Part shown: one piece after another, positions 31,249 through 37,800 of the stretch
How positions within the stretch are numbered: position 1 is the first letter of the stretch
Layout: every line of letters starts with the position of its first letter
Source: Planctomycetota bacterium
GTDB taxonomy: Bacteria > Planctomycetota > UBA1135 > GCA-002686595
DNA: 37,800 nucleotides
Reading direction: 5' to 3'
Assembly: GCA_023150475.1 (NCBI GenBank)
Contig: JAKLKU010000024.1
Coordinates: forward strand, 39,714 to 77,513
Notes under the pieces: generated by a model
The model's database searches: none
Told to the model about the DNA's origin: nothing
What the model saw: only the letters and a program-made list of their open reading frames with translations
Made by a program: the position numbers and the translations under genes

Positions 31249-32880
31249 ATGAAACGCATCGTCTTCAGTGTCTGCATCGCCGTTTCGAGCGCTCCGGCGT
31301 TCGCGCAGGAACTCGCACAACTCTCCGCGAGCGACGCGGGACCGTCCGACTACTTCGGACAAGCCGTCGCGATCGACGGGGACACGGTCGTCGTCGGCGC
31401 CGGCGCGGAGGACGTCGGCTTCGGGAACACGGGCGCCGTCTACGTCTACGTCGGTGCCGGTTCGAGTTGGACCGAGCAGGCGAAGCTCGTCGCTGCCGAT
31501 CGACGCGCGGGCGACCGGCTCGGTTGCGTCGTCGCCGTGCAAGCCGATCGTTTGGTGGCGAGCGCGTGGGGCGACGACTTGATCGACGGCTCACTCAAGA
31601 ACGAAGGCTCGGCCTACGTGTTCGAGCGCACGGGTACCACGTGGACGCAGGCTGCGAAGCTGTTCGCGAGCGACGCCGCGACGGGCGACATGTTCGGACT
31701 CTCGGCCGCGCTCGACGGTGACACCATCGTGGTCGGTGTTCCTTACCGGGACGATCTCGGGCCGGACGCAGGCGCCGCCTACGTGTTCGTGCGCTCGGGT
31801 GGATCCTGGGTCCAAGAAGCGAAGCTCACTGCGGGCGACGGTGCGTTCCGCGATCACTTCGGCATGGCCGTCGCCGTCTCGGGCGACACGGCCGTCGTCG
31901 GTGCGTATCGGCACGACCATCCGCAAGCGAACTGCGGCGCCGCGTACGTGTTCGTGCGCTCGGCGGGGGTGTGGACGCAACAAGCGGAGCTGACGGCCGC
32001 CGACGCTGCGCAGAACGACATGTTCGGGCAGGCGCTGGCTCTCGTCGCCGATCGAGTCGCGGTGGGCGCGCCGAGCGACGACGACCTGGGGACGAACTCG
32101 GGATCTTGTTACGTGTTCGATCGCGTCGGAACGTCGTGGACGCAGAGTGGGAAGCTCCATGCCGCGGATGGCGGACCGTTCGACGGTCTCGGACGATCGC
32201 TCGCGCTCTCCGGTTCGTTGTTGGTGATCGCCGCGACGGACGACAACCACGCGGGGCCGGGCGCAGGGTCGGCGTATGCCTTCTGGGGGAACGGCGCGGC
32301 GTGGACCCAGACGGCGAAGCTCGTCGCCGGCGAAGCGACCACCGGTGACTTCTTCGGACAATCGGTCGGCGTCTCGGGCAGCTCGATCGTCGCGGGTTCG
32401 AGCGGAGACGATGACGGCGGCATGAACTCGGGCTCCGCGCACGTCTTCCGCGCCGGCGCGCCCGTGACGACCTACTGCACGGCGAAGACGAATTCGCTCG
32501 GCTGTACGCCCACGATCTCGCTCGCCGGCATCGTCAGCACGGCGACGCCGACGGGCGCCGCGCTGAAGTGCGTGCAGCTCGTGGGCAACAAGTCCGGGCT
32601 CTTCTTCCACAGTTCGACGGGCCCCGCAGGCGCCGCGTTCCACGGCGGCTACTTGTGTCTCAAGCCGCCGACCAAGCGGCATGCGGTGCTCGCCGCGGGA
32701 GGCACGGGCGGAAGCTGCTCCGGAGTGCTCCAGCAGGACCTCAACGCCTACATCGCGAGCGGTGCGGATCCCGCGTTGATCGCCGGCAAGACCGTGTGGC
32801 TGCAGGCGTGGGCTCGCGATCCGGCGGCGCCGTTCACCGACAGTCTGAGCGACGCGCTCAGCACGACCATCGCGCCCTGA
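31249..32880 (+). CDS. Secreted FG-GAP seven-repeat protein with QAW-x-RDP C-terminal domain
   Basis: This is a 543-residue protein. The signal peptide is MKRIVFSVCIAVSSAPAFAQ. Residues ~25-405 contain seven FG-GAP repeats of about 54 residues (DYFGQAVAIDGDTVVVGA, DMFGLSAALDGDTIVVGV, DHFGMAVAVSGDTAVVGA and so on), consistent with a seven-bladed integrin-like propeller. The last ~135 residues form a separate domain: TYCTAKTNSLGC, FHGGYLCLKPP, and QAWARDP followed by LSDALSTTIAP. It resembles the end of the first protein in the window. Surface location and adhesion or binding are inferred from the family. GAGGGG lies six bases before the ATG. The gene converges on lysA. Confidence 0.85.
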   Translation: MKRIVFSVCIAVSSAPAFAQELAQLSASDAGPSDYFGQAVAIDGDTVVVGAGAEDVGFGNTGAVYVYVGAGSSWTEQAKLVAADRRAGDRLGCVVAVQADRLVASAWGDDLIDGSLKNEGSAYVFERTGTTWTQAAKLFASDAATGDMFGLSAALDGDTIVVGVPYRDDLGPDAGAAYVFVRSGGSWVQEAKLTAGDGAFRDHFGMAVAVSGDTAVVGAYRHDHPQANCGAAYVFVRSAGVWTQQAELTAADAAQNDMFGQALALVADRVAVGAPSDDDLGTNSGSCYVFDRVGTSWTQSGKLHAADGGPFDGLGRSLALSGSLLVIAATDDNHAGPGAGSAYAFWGNGAAWTQTAKLVAGEATTGDFFGQSVGVSGSSIVAGSSGDDDGGMNSGSAHVFRAGAPVTTYCTAKTNSLGCTPTISLAGIVSTATPTGAALKCVQLVGNKSGLFFHSSTGPAGAAFHGGYLCLKPPTKRHAVLAAGGTGGSCSGVLQQDLNAYIASGADPALIAGKTVWLQAWARDPAAPFTDSLSDALSTTIAP

Positions 32881-32903
32881 CGGACTCCCGGCGCGTTGAC
32901 GCG

Positions 32904-34121
32904 TCAGAGCTCGCGTTCCGGGGCCAGCAACTCGTCGAACGATTGACGGCGGCGCACGAGCCACGAGCGGGCGCCGTCGATCAACACTTCGGCGGCGAGC
33001 GGTTGCGAGTTGTAGTTGCTCGCCATGCTCGAGCCGTACGCGCCGACGTCGTGCAACGCGACGAAGTCGCCGGGCGCGAGCGGCGGCAGCGGGATCGGGG
33101 CGAACTCGCCGTCCTGGCCCTGCGTGAAGACGTCCGCGCTTTCGCACAGCGGTCCGGCGACGATCGTCGGGCGTTCGCCGCCCGTCTTCGCGAGCGCGCG
33201 GATCTCGTGGTACGCGCCGTACATCGTCGGCCGCACCAAGTTGTGGAAGCCGGCGTCGACGAGCACGAACTCGCGCTCGCCTTGGCGCTTCGTCGCGCGC
33301 ACTTCCGCGACCAGCACGCCGCACTCGGCGACGAGCCAGCGGCCCGGCTCGATCTCGAGCTCGATCGGCCTGCGGGTGAAGGCTTCGATCGCCCGCGCAT
33401 GCTCGCGCCACGCACGTGCGTAACGGGCCACGTCGAACTCGAGATCGGTCGGTCGGTAGCGCACGGGCAAACCACCGCCGCACGAGATCGTGCGCAACGT
33501 GTCGCCGACGAGCCGCGCGGAGCGCGCGAGGAGTTCGCCCGACGCGCACAGGCTCTCGAAGTTCGCGCCCGAACCGACGTGCACGTGCAGGCCGGTCACC
33601 GCGAAACCGCGAGAACGCGCTTCGTCGATCGCGCCTGCGAGGTCCGCGTGCCAGATGCCGTGCTTCGAAAGCTCGCCGCCGGTCGTGACCTTGGCGTGGT
33701 GGCCGTCGCCGAAGCCCGGATTGATGCGCAAGGTCACCGAGCCGCCGGGCCGTGCGTCGGCGAGTTGCGCGAGCATCGCTTGCGAGCCGACGTTGACGTG
33801 CAGGCCGTGCCGGCCGACGCGCTCGAGCGCGGCGCGGTCGAACAGGTCGGCGGTGAACACGATGCGCTCCGCCGGGAAGCCTGCCGCGAACGCGCGTTCG
33901 ATCTCGCCCGCGCTGACGACGTCGATCGACGCGCCGAGGTTGCGCAGGAGCTTCAGCAACGTCAGGTTGGGATTCGCCTTCGCGGCGTAACGCACCACGT
34001 CGAAGCCCGCGAGCGCAGCGTGGCGCGCGCGGATCGTCGCAGCGTCGTAGACGTAGAGCGGCGTACCGTGCTCGCGGGCGAGCGCCGCAAGCCGCGCGTC
34101 GTCGAGCGCAACGGGCCTCAC
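32904..34121 (-). CDS. lysA: Diaminopimelate decarboxylase LysA
   Basis: This is a 405-residue fold-III PLP enzyme that decarboxylates meso-diaminopimelate to lysine. PLP-lysine K48 lies in RYAAKANPN. Other family motifs are TGGELSKHGI (148-157), GLHVHVGSG (177-185), SCGGGLPV, EIEPGRWLVAECG (256-268), VDAGFHNLVRPTMYGAYH (288-305), GPLCESADVF (323-332, with the catalytic Cys-Glu-Ser) and GAYGSSMASNYN. GTG 34121 was chosen because AAGGAG lies six bases upstream and the codon overlaps the upstream stop (GTGA). A longer TTG start at 34172 has neither support. It is third in the operon after the dehydrogenase and alpha-oxoamine synthase. Length is normal (~410). Confidence 0.92.
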   Translation of the reverse strand: MRPVALDDARLAALAREHGTPLYVYDAATIRARHAALAGFDVVRYAAKANPNLTLLKLLRNLGASIDVVSAGEIERAFAAGFPAERIVFTADLFDRAALERVGRHGLHVNVGSQAMLAQLADARPGGSVTLRINPGFGDGHHAKVTTGGELSKHGIWHADLAGAIDEARSRGFAVTGLHVHVGSGANFESLCASGELLARSARLVGDTLRTISCGGGLPVRYRPTDLEFDVARYARAWREHARAIEAFTRRPIELEIEPGRWLVAECGVLVAEVRATKRQGEREFVLVDAGFHNLVRPTMYGAYHEIRALAKTGGERPTIVAGPLCESADVFTQGQDGEFAPIPLPPLAPGDFVALHDVGAYGSSMASNYNSQPLAAEVLIDGARSWLVRRRQSFDELLAPEREL

Positions 34122-35413
34122 ATCGAACTCCTTCTCGTGTCGAGCGATCGTCCCTCGGGAAGCGAGGGCCAATTCGGCGCGGCGTCGGACGCGGCGGTGG
34201 ACGCGGCGGTGGACGCGGCCGCGGACGCGGCCGCGGACGCGGCGGTAGACGCGGCGGTAGACGCGGCGGTAGACGCGGCGGTAGACGCGGCGGTAGACGC
34301 GACGGCGTCACGGCAGCGGAGCACGTCAGGCGGGCGGAGCACGGCGTGGGCGCCGCCGACGAGTCCCGCGAGCGCCTCGGGCAACGCGGCGAGCAGCCGG
34401 TCGACGTCGGAGTCCTCGTGCGCGGCGTTCAGCGTCAAACGCAGCGCGCCGTGTGCCCGGTCGCCGAGGTAACGCACGTGCGGCACCGCGAGTCCGGCGC
34501 GGGCGAACGTCGCGGCGGCTCTCGCGGTCGCTTCCGCAGTCGAGAACTCGAGCGCGAAGACCGGGAACGGATCGCGACCGAGCGGAGCGCCGAGCGCGGC
34601 GAGGGCCTCGCGCACGCGTGCGACGTGCCGGAAGAGGCGTTCGCGACGCGCGTCGCTCGCGACGACGAGCGCGAGCGACGCGCGTGCGGCCGCGGCGAGC
34701 GCCGGGGACAACGCCGTGGAGCCGACGAACGCGGGCTCGCTCCGCGCGCGCGCGATGCAGTCCGCAGGGCCGGCGATGAAACCTCCCGCGGCACCGAACG
34801 CCTTCGAGAACGAGCCCGTGAGCACGGTGCGAGGACCACCCTCGTGCGCCGCACGGACGCCGCGTCCGCCGGGACCGAGCACGCCGAGCGAGTGGGCTTC
34901 GTCGACCAGGAGGACGCCGTCCGGCGCGAGCCGCGGCGCGAGCGCGGCGAGGTCGGCCCAGCGGCCCGCCATCGGCTCGACGGCGTCGAGAGCGGCGAGC
35001 CGCGAGCCGGGCGGCACGTCGGCGGCTTCGACGAAACGGTGCACGCGACCGACGCGCGCCGCCAACGCGTCGCCGAGGCTCGCGTGTGCGCCTGCGTGCA
35101 CGAACCCGAGCTCGTGCGTGCGCGCGAACTGCGCGGCCGCGACTTCGTTCGCGAGCGAGCCCGACGAGACGACGAGCGCCGCCGGCATGCGCAGGAACTC
35201 GGCGAGCTCCGCTTCGAGGGCCTCGTGCTCCGCGCACGTGCCGGTCGTCGCACGCGATGCCGCGAGCGAGAGTCCATAGCGCTCCGCGGCGGCGACGAAC
35301 GCACGGCGGAGCTCGGGCTCGTGCGCGAGCGCGAGGTAATCCGAGCCGCCGAACGCGAGCGCGTCGGTTCCGTCGCGGCGCTCGAGGCGTGCAGTCCTGC
35401 CTTCGAGGGTCAC
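34118..35413 (-). CDS. Alpha-oxoamine synthase (BioF/Kbl-like, PLP fold type I)
   Basis: This is a 431-residue protein. Family motifs: SDYLALAHEPEL near the start, RATTGTCAEHEALEAELAEF (54-73), H110 in HASLGDA (PLP ring stacking), DEAHSLGVLGPGGRG (171-185, cofactor Asp/His) and Schiff-base K204 in TGSFSKAFGAAGG. Such enzymes condense an amino acid with an acyl-CoA, as in 7-keto-8-aminopelargonate synthase and 2-amino-3-ketobutyrate CoA ligase. Here the substrate cannot be told. Context with a DapB-like dehydrogenase and lysA, not other bio genes, argues against simply calling it BioF. The start GTG overlaps the upstream stop (GTGA). The C-terminal ~60 residues are an Ala/Ser/Thr repeat tail encoded by a 12-bp array. 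Confidence 0.82.
   Translation of the reverse strand: MTLEGRTARLERRDGTDALAFGGSDYLALAHEPELRRAFVAAAERYGLSLAASRATTGTCAEHEALEAELAEFLRMPAALVVSSGSLANEVAAAQFARTHELGFVHAGAHASLGDALAARVGRVHRFVEAADVPPGSRLAALDAVEPMAGRWADLAALAPRLAPDGVLLVDEAHSLGVLGPGGRGVRAAHEGGPRTVLTGSFSKAFGAAGGFIAGPADCIARARSEPAFVGSTALSPALAAAARASLALVVASDARRERLFRHVARVREALAALGAPLGRDPFPVFALEFSTAEATARAAATFARAGLAVPHVRYLGDRAHGALRLTLNAAHEDSDVDRLLAALPEALAGLVGGAHAVLRPPDVLRCRDAVASTAASTAASTAASTAASTAASAAASAAASTAASTAASDAAPNWPSLPEGRSLDTRRSSM
34179..34310 (-). repeat. In-frame 12-bp tandem repeat (about 11 units) at the 3' end of the alpha-oxoamine synthase gene
   Basis: On the + strand the unit is GCGGCGGTAGAC. Five exact copies lie at 34239-34298, with variants GCGGCGGTGGAC (two), GCGGCCGCGGAC (two) and diverged copies at both ends. 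The coding strand reads repeating Ala-Ser-Thr-Ala. It follows the end of the conserved fold, so catalysis is probably not disturbed. Confidence 0.92.
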
Positions 35414-36423
35414 GCGCGCTGCGTCACTCGCCCGAAGCGGCGGTAATGGACCGGCGGCAAGTCGACCATCGTGTGCAGTCCGGGCGGCGCGGCGACCAAC
35501 GTCGCGAGCGAGTTGAGCGCGATCGAGGTCACGGCGACGTCGCCAGGCACGCCTCCGGGGATCGCGAACTCGAGCTCGGGCTCGCCACGGATCCGCACGC
35601 TGTCGAACGCGCCGGGTTGATCGATCGCCGCGACGAACTCGAGCCTGACGACCACCTTGCCGCCGGAGGAGAGTTCGCCGATCTGCCGCATCCCGGCGGC
35701 GGCGCCGGGCTCGATCGCGCCGAGGCTCGAGACGTGCGCGCGCTCCGCGATCACGGGCTCGACCGTTTCGCGCCAGCCTTCGATCTCGAAACCGAGCGTC
35801 GTCGCGACGAGGTGCGCCGATTCGGCGAACCCGACGTGGCGCAGCGTGCCCTCGGCGACGCGCGCCGCGAAATCGGCCACTGAGAGTCCGACGCCGATCT
35901 TGCGTTGGAAGGTGATGCGCCGCGCCGTCGCGTCCTGGCGGCGCACGACTTCGATCGCGTCGACGCGCCGCGCGAGCGCGGTCGCGAACACCGGGAACGT
36001 GTCCATCAAGAAGCCCGGGTTCACGCCCGTGCCGAGCAGCCGGCCGCCGTGGCGCTTCGCCAAGAGGTCGAGTTCCGTCGCGAGTTCCCGGTGAGCGATC
36101 CACGGGTAGACGAGCTCCTCGCACGTCGACACGACCGGCAAACCACGCGCGAGCAACGGCCGGAACACTTCGGCGCAGCGCGACATCGTCGAACTCGTCG
36201 TGACCAGCGCGACGTCGATCGACGACCAATCGTGGATGCGCTCGAGCGAGCTCTCGATGCGCAGCGTCGGGTCGGCGTCCTCGACGAGTTCCGACATCAA
36301 GCGCCCACCGATCGCCGGACCGAGGTCGACGGCCGCGACGGTGCGAAGCTCGCTTCGTGCGAGCAGTTCTTTCTCGATGCGTTGGCCCGTGGGGCCGATG
36401 CCGACGTGCAGGATGCGCAGCAT
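35410..36423 (-). CDS. NAD(P)-dependent dehydrogenase related to DapB / 2,4-diaminopentanoate dehydrogenase
   Basis: This is a 337-residue protein. An N-terminal Rossmann fold has HVGIGPTGQRI (about 6-16), then AVDLGPAIGGR and a DapB-like VALVTTSSTMSRCAEVF. The C-terminal half (from ~120) fits the 2,4-diaminopentanoate dehydrogenase-type domain: LLGTGVNPGFLMDTFP, RRITFQRKIGVGLSVADFA and IPGGVPGDVAVTSIALNSL. The hallmark catalytic motifs of true DapB (HH-x3-K-x-D-x-PSGT) are absent, so it is unlikely to be the lysine-pathway reductase itself. AAAGGAG lies seven bases upstream of the ATG. Its stop overlaps the next start (GTGA). It is the first gene of a three-gene operon ending in lysA; its substrate is unknown. 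Confidence 0.75.
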   Translation of the reverse strand: MLRILHVGIGPTGQRIEKELLARSELRTVAAVDLGPAIGGRLMSELVEDADPTLRIESSLERIHDWSSIDVALVTTSSTMSRCAEVFRPLLARGLPVVSTCEELVYPWIAHRELATELDLLAKRHGGRLLGTGVNPGFLMDTFPVFATALARRVDAIEVVRRQDATARRITFQRKIGVGLSVADFAARVAEGTLRHVGFAESAHLVATTLGFEIEGWRETVEPVIAERAHVSSLGAIEPGAAAGMRQIGELSSGGKVVVRLEFVAAIDQPGAFDSVRIRGEPELEFAIPGGVPGDVAVTSIALNSLATLVAAPPGLHTMVDLPPVHYRRFGRVTQRA

Positions 36424-36497
36424 TTCGAGCTCCTTTCGGCCCGCGGAGTATAGATGGGGCACCGCCGAGGTGCGAACTCGCGGATCGGCCGTAGTGC

Positions 36498-37721
36498 GTG
36501 GCCCGCGGAAGAGTGAGTCGTCGCGTTGAAGGGCTCGAGCGGCACGCCTACGCTCCGCACGTGGAAGCGCTCGACATCGAGACGGGCAACGACGTGTTGC
36601 GCGGCGACTGCATCGTCTTGTTCGCGTTCGACGTCGGTCAGTCGGTCGATCTCGCGCGCGCCGAGACGATGGTGGTCGGCTTCGAACGCCTCGACCGCCT
36701 CGTCGTGCGCGGCGCGGCGTCGACCGAGATCCAAGCGGTGCCGAGGCCGTTGCGCCTGCGGCGCGTTGGCGAGCAGCTGCGCCTTGGTGAGCGGCTGCGC
36801 CTTGGCGAGCAGCCGCGCGTTGGCGAGCAGGGGCTCGAAGTCGCGTTGGACGTATGGGTCTACGACTTCGGTGGGCTCTCGGTGGCCTACCGATTCACGC
36901 ACGCGGGGCCGCTCGCGACGTGGATCGAGCTCGCGACAGACGTGCTCGCGAGCCGCGAACTCGTCCAAGACGCCCGCGCGCGCGTGGCGGCGCTGCTCGC
37001 CTCGATCTCGTCGGCGATCGAGAAACCGGACCTCTCGGCGACGCTCGAGGACTACGTGATCTTCCGTTTCGATCCGCCGAGCGCGCGCGGCGCCGCCGAA
37101 CGCTGGTGCGACGCCCGTGCGGCCGACCTCGCGCGACTCCTGCGCGCGGAAGCAGGCGAACTCTCCGGGCAGGAAGTTGCCGACGCACTCTCGAGTCGCG
37201 TTGCGTTCGGCACCACCGACCTCGCGATCGTCGACTGGAACGCCGCCGTGCTGTTCGACAGCGAACCCGAGGAACTCGTCGCCGTGCTCGAGTTCGCGAA
37301 CCTGCAGCTTTGCGAACTGCGCTTCCTGGATCGACAGCTCGATCACGCGCTCGACCAGGCGTACGAGTCGTTGATCCGGCGCGTGTGGCGCGGCGTGCAC
37401 CTGCCGGGAGCCTTCGACCGGGAGCTCGCGCGCGTGTCGCGCCACCAAGTCGACGCCGCGGTGCTCTACGAACGTGTGACCAACGCGCTCAAGCTCTACA
37501 ACGACCAATACCTGGCGCGCGTCTACCGCCAAGCCTCGACCCGTCTGCGCCTCGCGGAGTGGAGCGCCAACATCCTGCGCAAGCTCGAGACGCTCGACGG
37601 CATCTACCAGAAGATCCAGGACCGGGCGGAGTCGCGCCGGATGGAAGCGCTCGAGTGGATCATCATCGTGTTGATCGCGATCTCGATGGTGTTGCCGTTC
37701 CTGCCGGGCTACGGGCACTGA
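36498..37721 (+). CDS. C-terminally membrane-anchored protein, possibly RMD1/DUF155-like
   Basis: This is a 407-residue protein. The N-terminal ~180 residues are mixed alpha/beta, with DCIVLFAFDVGQSVDLARAE near the start. The C-terminal half is strongly helical and charged, followed by one membrane helix, ALEWIIIVLIAISMVLPFL. This helical-bundle-plus-final-helix layout and the LEWIII motif resemble the RMD1/YagE (DUF155) family, but I cannot confirm it. An 18-bp repeat encodes LRLGEQ-like units around residues 88-111. The start is uncertain: GTG codons at 36498, 36513 and 36561 are possible and none has a good ribosome binding site. It is divergent from the dehydrogenase operon. Confidence 0.55.
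   Translation: MARGRVSRRVEGLERHAYAPHVEALDIETGNDVLRGDCIVLFAFDVGQSVDLARAETMVVGFERLDRLVVRGAASTEIQAVPRPLRLRRVGEQLRLGERLRLGEQPRVGEQGLEVALDVWVYDFGGLSVAYRFTHAGPLATWIELATDVLASRELVQDARARVAALLASISSAIEKPDLSATLEDYVIFRFDPPSARGAAERWCDARAADLARLLRAEAGELSGQEVADALSSRVAFGTTDLAIVDWNAAVLFDSEPEELVAVLEFANLQLCELRFLDRQLDHALDQAYESLIRRVWRGVHLPGAFDRELARVSRHQVDAAVLYERVTNALKLYNDQYLARVYRQASTRLRLAEWSANILRKLETLDGIYQKIQDRAESRRMEALEWIIIVLIAISMVLPFLPGYGH
36759..36830 (+). repeat. In-frame 18-bp tandem repeat (about 4 units) in the RMD1-like gene
   Basis: The units CTGCGCCTTGGTGAGCGG (36777) and CTGCGCCTTGGCGAGCAG (36795) are flanked by CGGCGCGTTGGCGAGCAG (36759) and CCGCGCGTTGGCGAGCAG (36813). They encode Leu/Arg/Gly/Glu hexapeptides. 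The frame is preserved. Confidence 0.88.
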
Positions 37722-37743
37722 GTCGATACTGCCCCGCGTCGTT

Positions 37744-37763
37744 GCGCCGAAAATTCGGGCGCG
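37744..37763 (+). terminator. Weak hairpin after the last gene
   Basis: GCGCCGAA and TTCGGGCGC pair around AA with one bulged base, 22 bp past the stop. No T-run follows. The remaining bases to the window end show no recognisable feature. Confidence 0.3.
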
Positions 37764-37800
37764 GCTGAAACCAAAACGGGTTGTGGCGGTCTTTGTCTGG

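Noticed and set aside
32897..32906. TGACGCGTCA palindrome at the FG-GAP/lysA junction as a regulatory site
   Set aside because: It includes the lysA stop codon and is only 10 bp; chance is likely at this base composition.
34179..34310. Possible CRISPR array
   Set aside because: The 12-bp units are contiguous with no spacers, so this is a minisatellite inside a gene.
31591..34311. 906-residue minus-strand open frame spanning the FG-GAP gene and lysA
   Set aside because: Low-complexity Arg/Ala/Asp composition; it conflicts with the well-supported FG-GAP protein and with lysA in another frame.
35410..36423. Annotation as canonical dihydrodipicolinate reductase DapB
   Set aside because: The N-terminal Rossmann part is similar, but the conserved DapB catalytic HH-x3-K-x-D and PSGT motifs are absent, and the C-terminal half fits another dehydrogenase group.

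Overview
This GC-rich window (roughly 65-70% G+C by eye) most resembles a member of the Planctomycetota. That placement is inference. It rests on large secreted proteins with thrombospondin-3, FG-GAP and NxxGxxAF repeats, on Cys-rich C-terminal domains ending in a QAW-x-RDP motif, and on an ECF sigma factor coupled to a membrane protein carrying carboxypeptidase-regulatory-like repeats. No rRNA, tRNA, CRISPR array, transposase or phage gene was recognised.

Layout. 1-4.4 kb: the 3' part of a secreted thrombospondin-3 repeat protein, a polytopic membrane protein with a TPR tail (TMTC/GT-C-like), and a HupE/UreJ-type membrane protein. 4.4-15.9 kb: a complete phosphate-starvation locus. pstS-pstC-pstA-pstB lie on the + strand. 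Facing them on the - strand are phoB-phoR, a phosphate-selective-porin-like gene and phoU. I find 7-bp direct repeats with 11-bp periodicity (core CTTGAYS) upstream of pstS, of the porin and of phoB. They have the geometry of a PHO box and would tie the three transcription units together under PhoB. 16.2-20.6 kb: prmA, then an ECF sigma factor overlapping a membrane-anchored FecR/CnaB-like protein, closed by a good intrinsic terminator. 20.8-23.4 kb: a TPR protein, then a CheY-like receiver with two CheC/CheX-like phosphatase candidates and no kinase.

23.4-29.7 kb: a secreted choice-of-anchor-I beta-propeller-like protein, then an amino-sugar salvage group. The group has nagB, a DUF1343/NamZ-type exo-N-acetylmuramidase on the opposite strand, an ASKHA sugar-kinase-like protein and an SSS-family symporter translationally coupled to it. 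Together they could release, import, phosphorylate and deaminate peptidoglycan- or chitin-derived amino sugars. 30.0-32.9 kb: two secreted repeat proteins. 32.9-36.4 kb: a tightly coupled - strand operon of a DapB/2,4-diaminopentanoate-dehydrogenase-like oxidoreductase, an alpha-oxoamine synthase (BioF/Kbl family) and diaminopimelate decarboxylase. Two successive GTGA stop/start overlaps join them. 36.5-37.7 kb: a C-terminally membrane-anchored protein resembling the RMD1/DUF155 group.

A pervasive oddity is a set of short tandem arrays. Inside genes the units are 9, 12 or 18 bp, all multiples of three. Arrays occur in hupE-like, pstC, the sugar kinase, the alpha-oxoamine synthase and the last gene. 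One intergenic array has 17-bp units, and another has 9-bp units in front of the sigma factor. The two strongest leads are the 11-bp-periodic PHO-box-like family and the dehydrogenase/alpha-oxoamine synthase/LysA operon.
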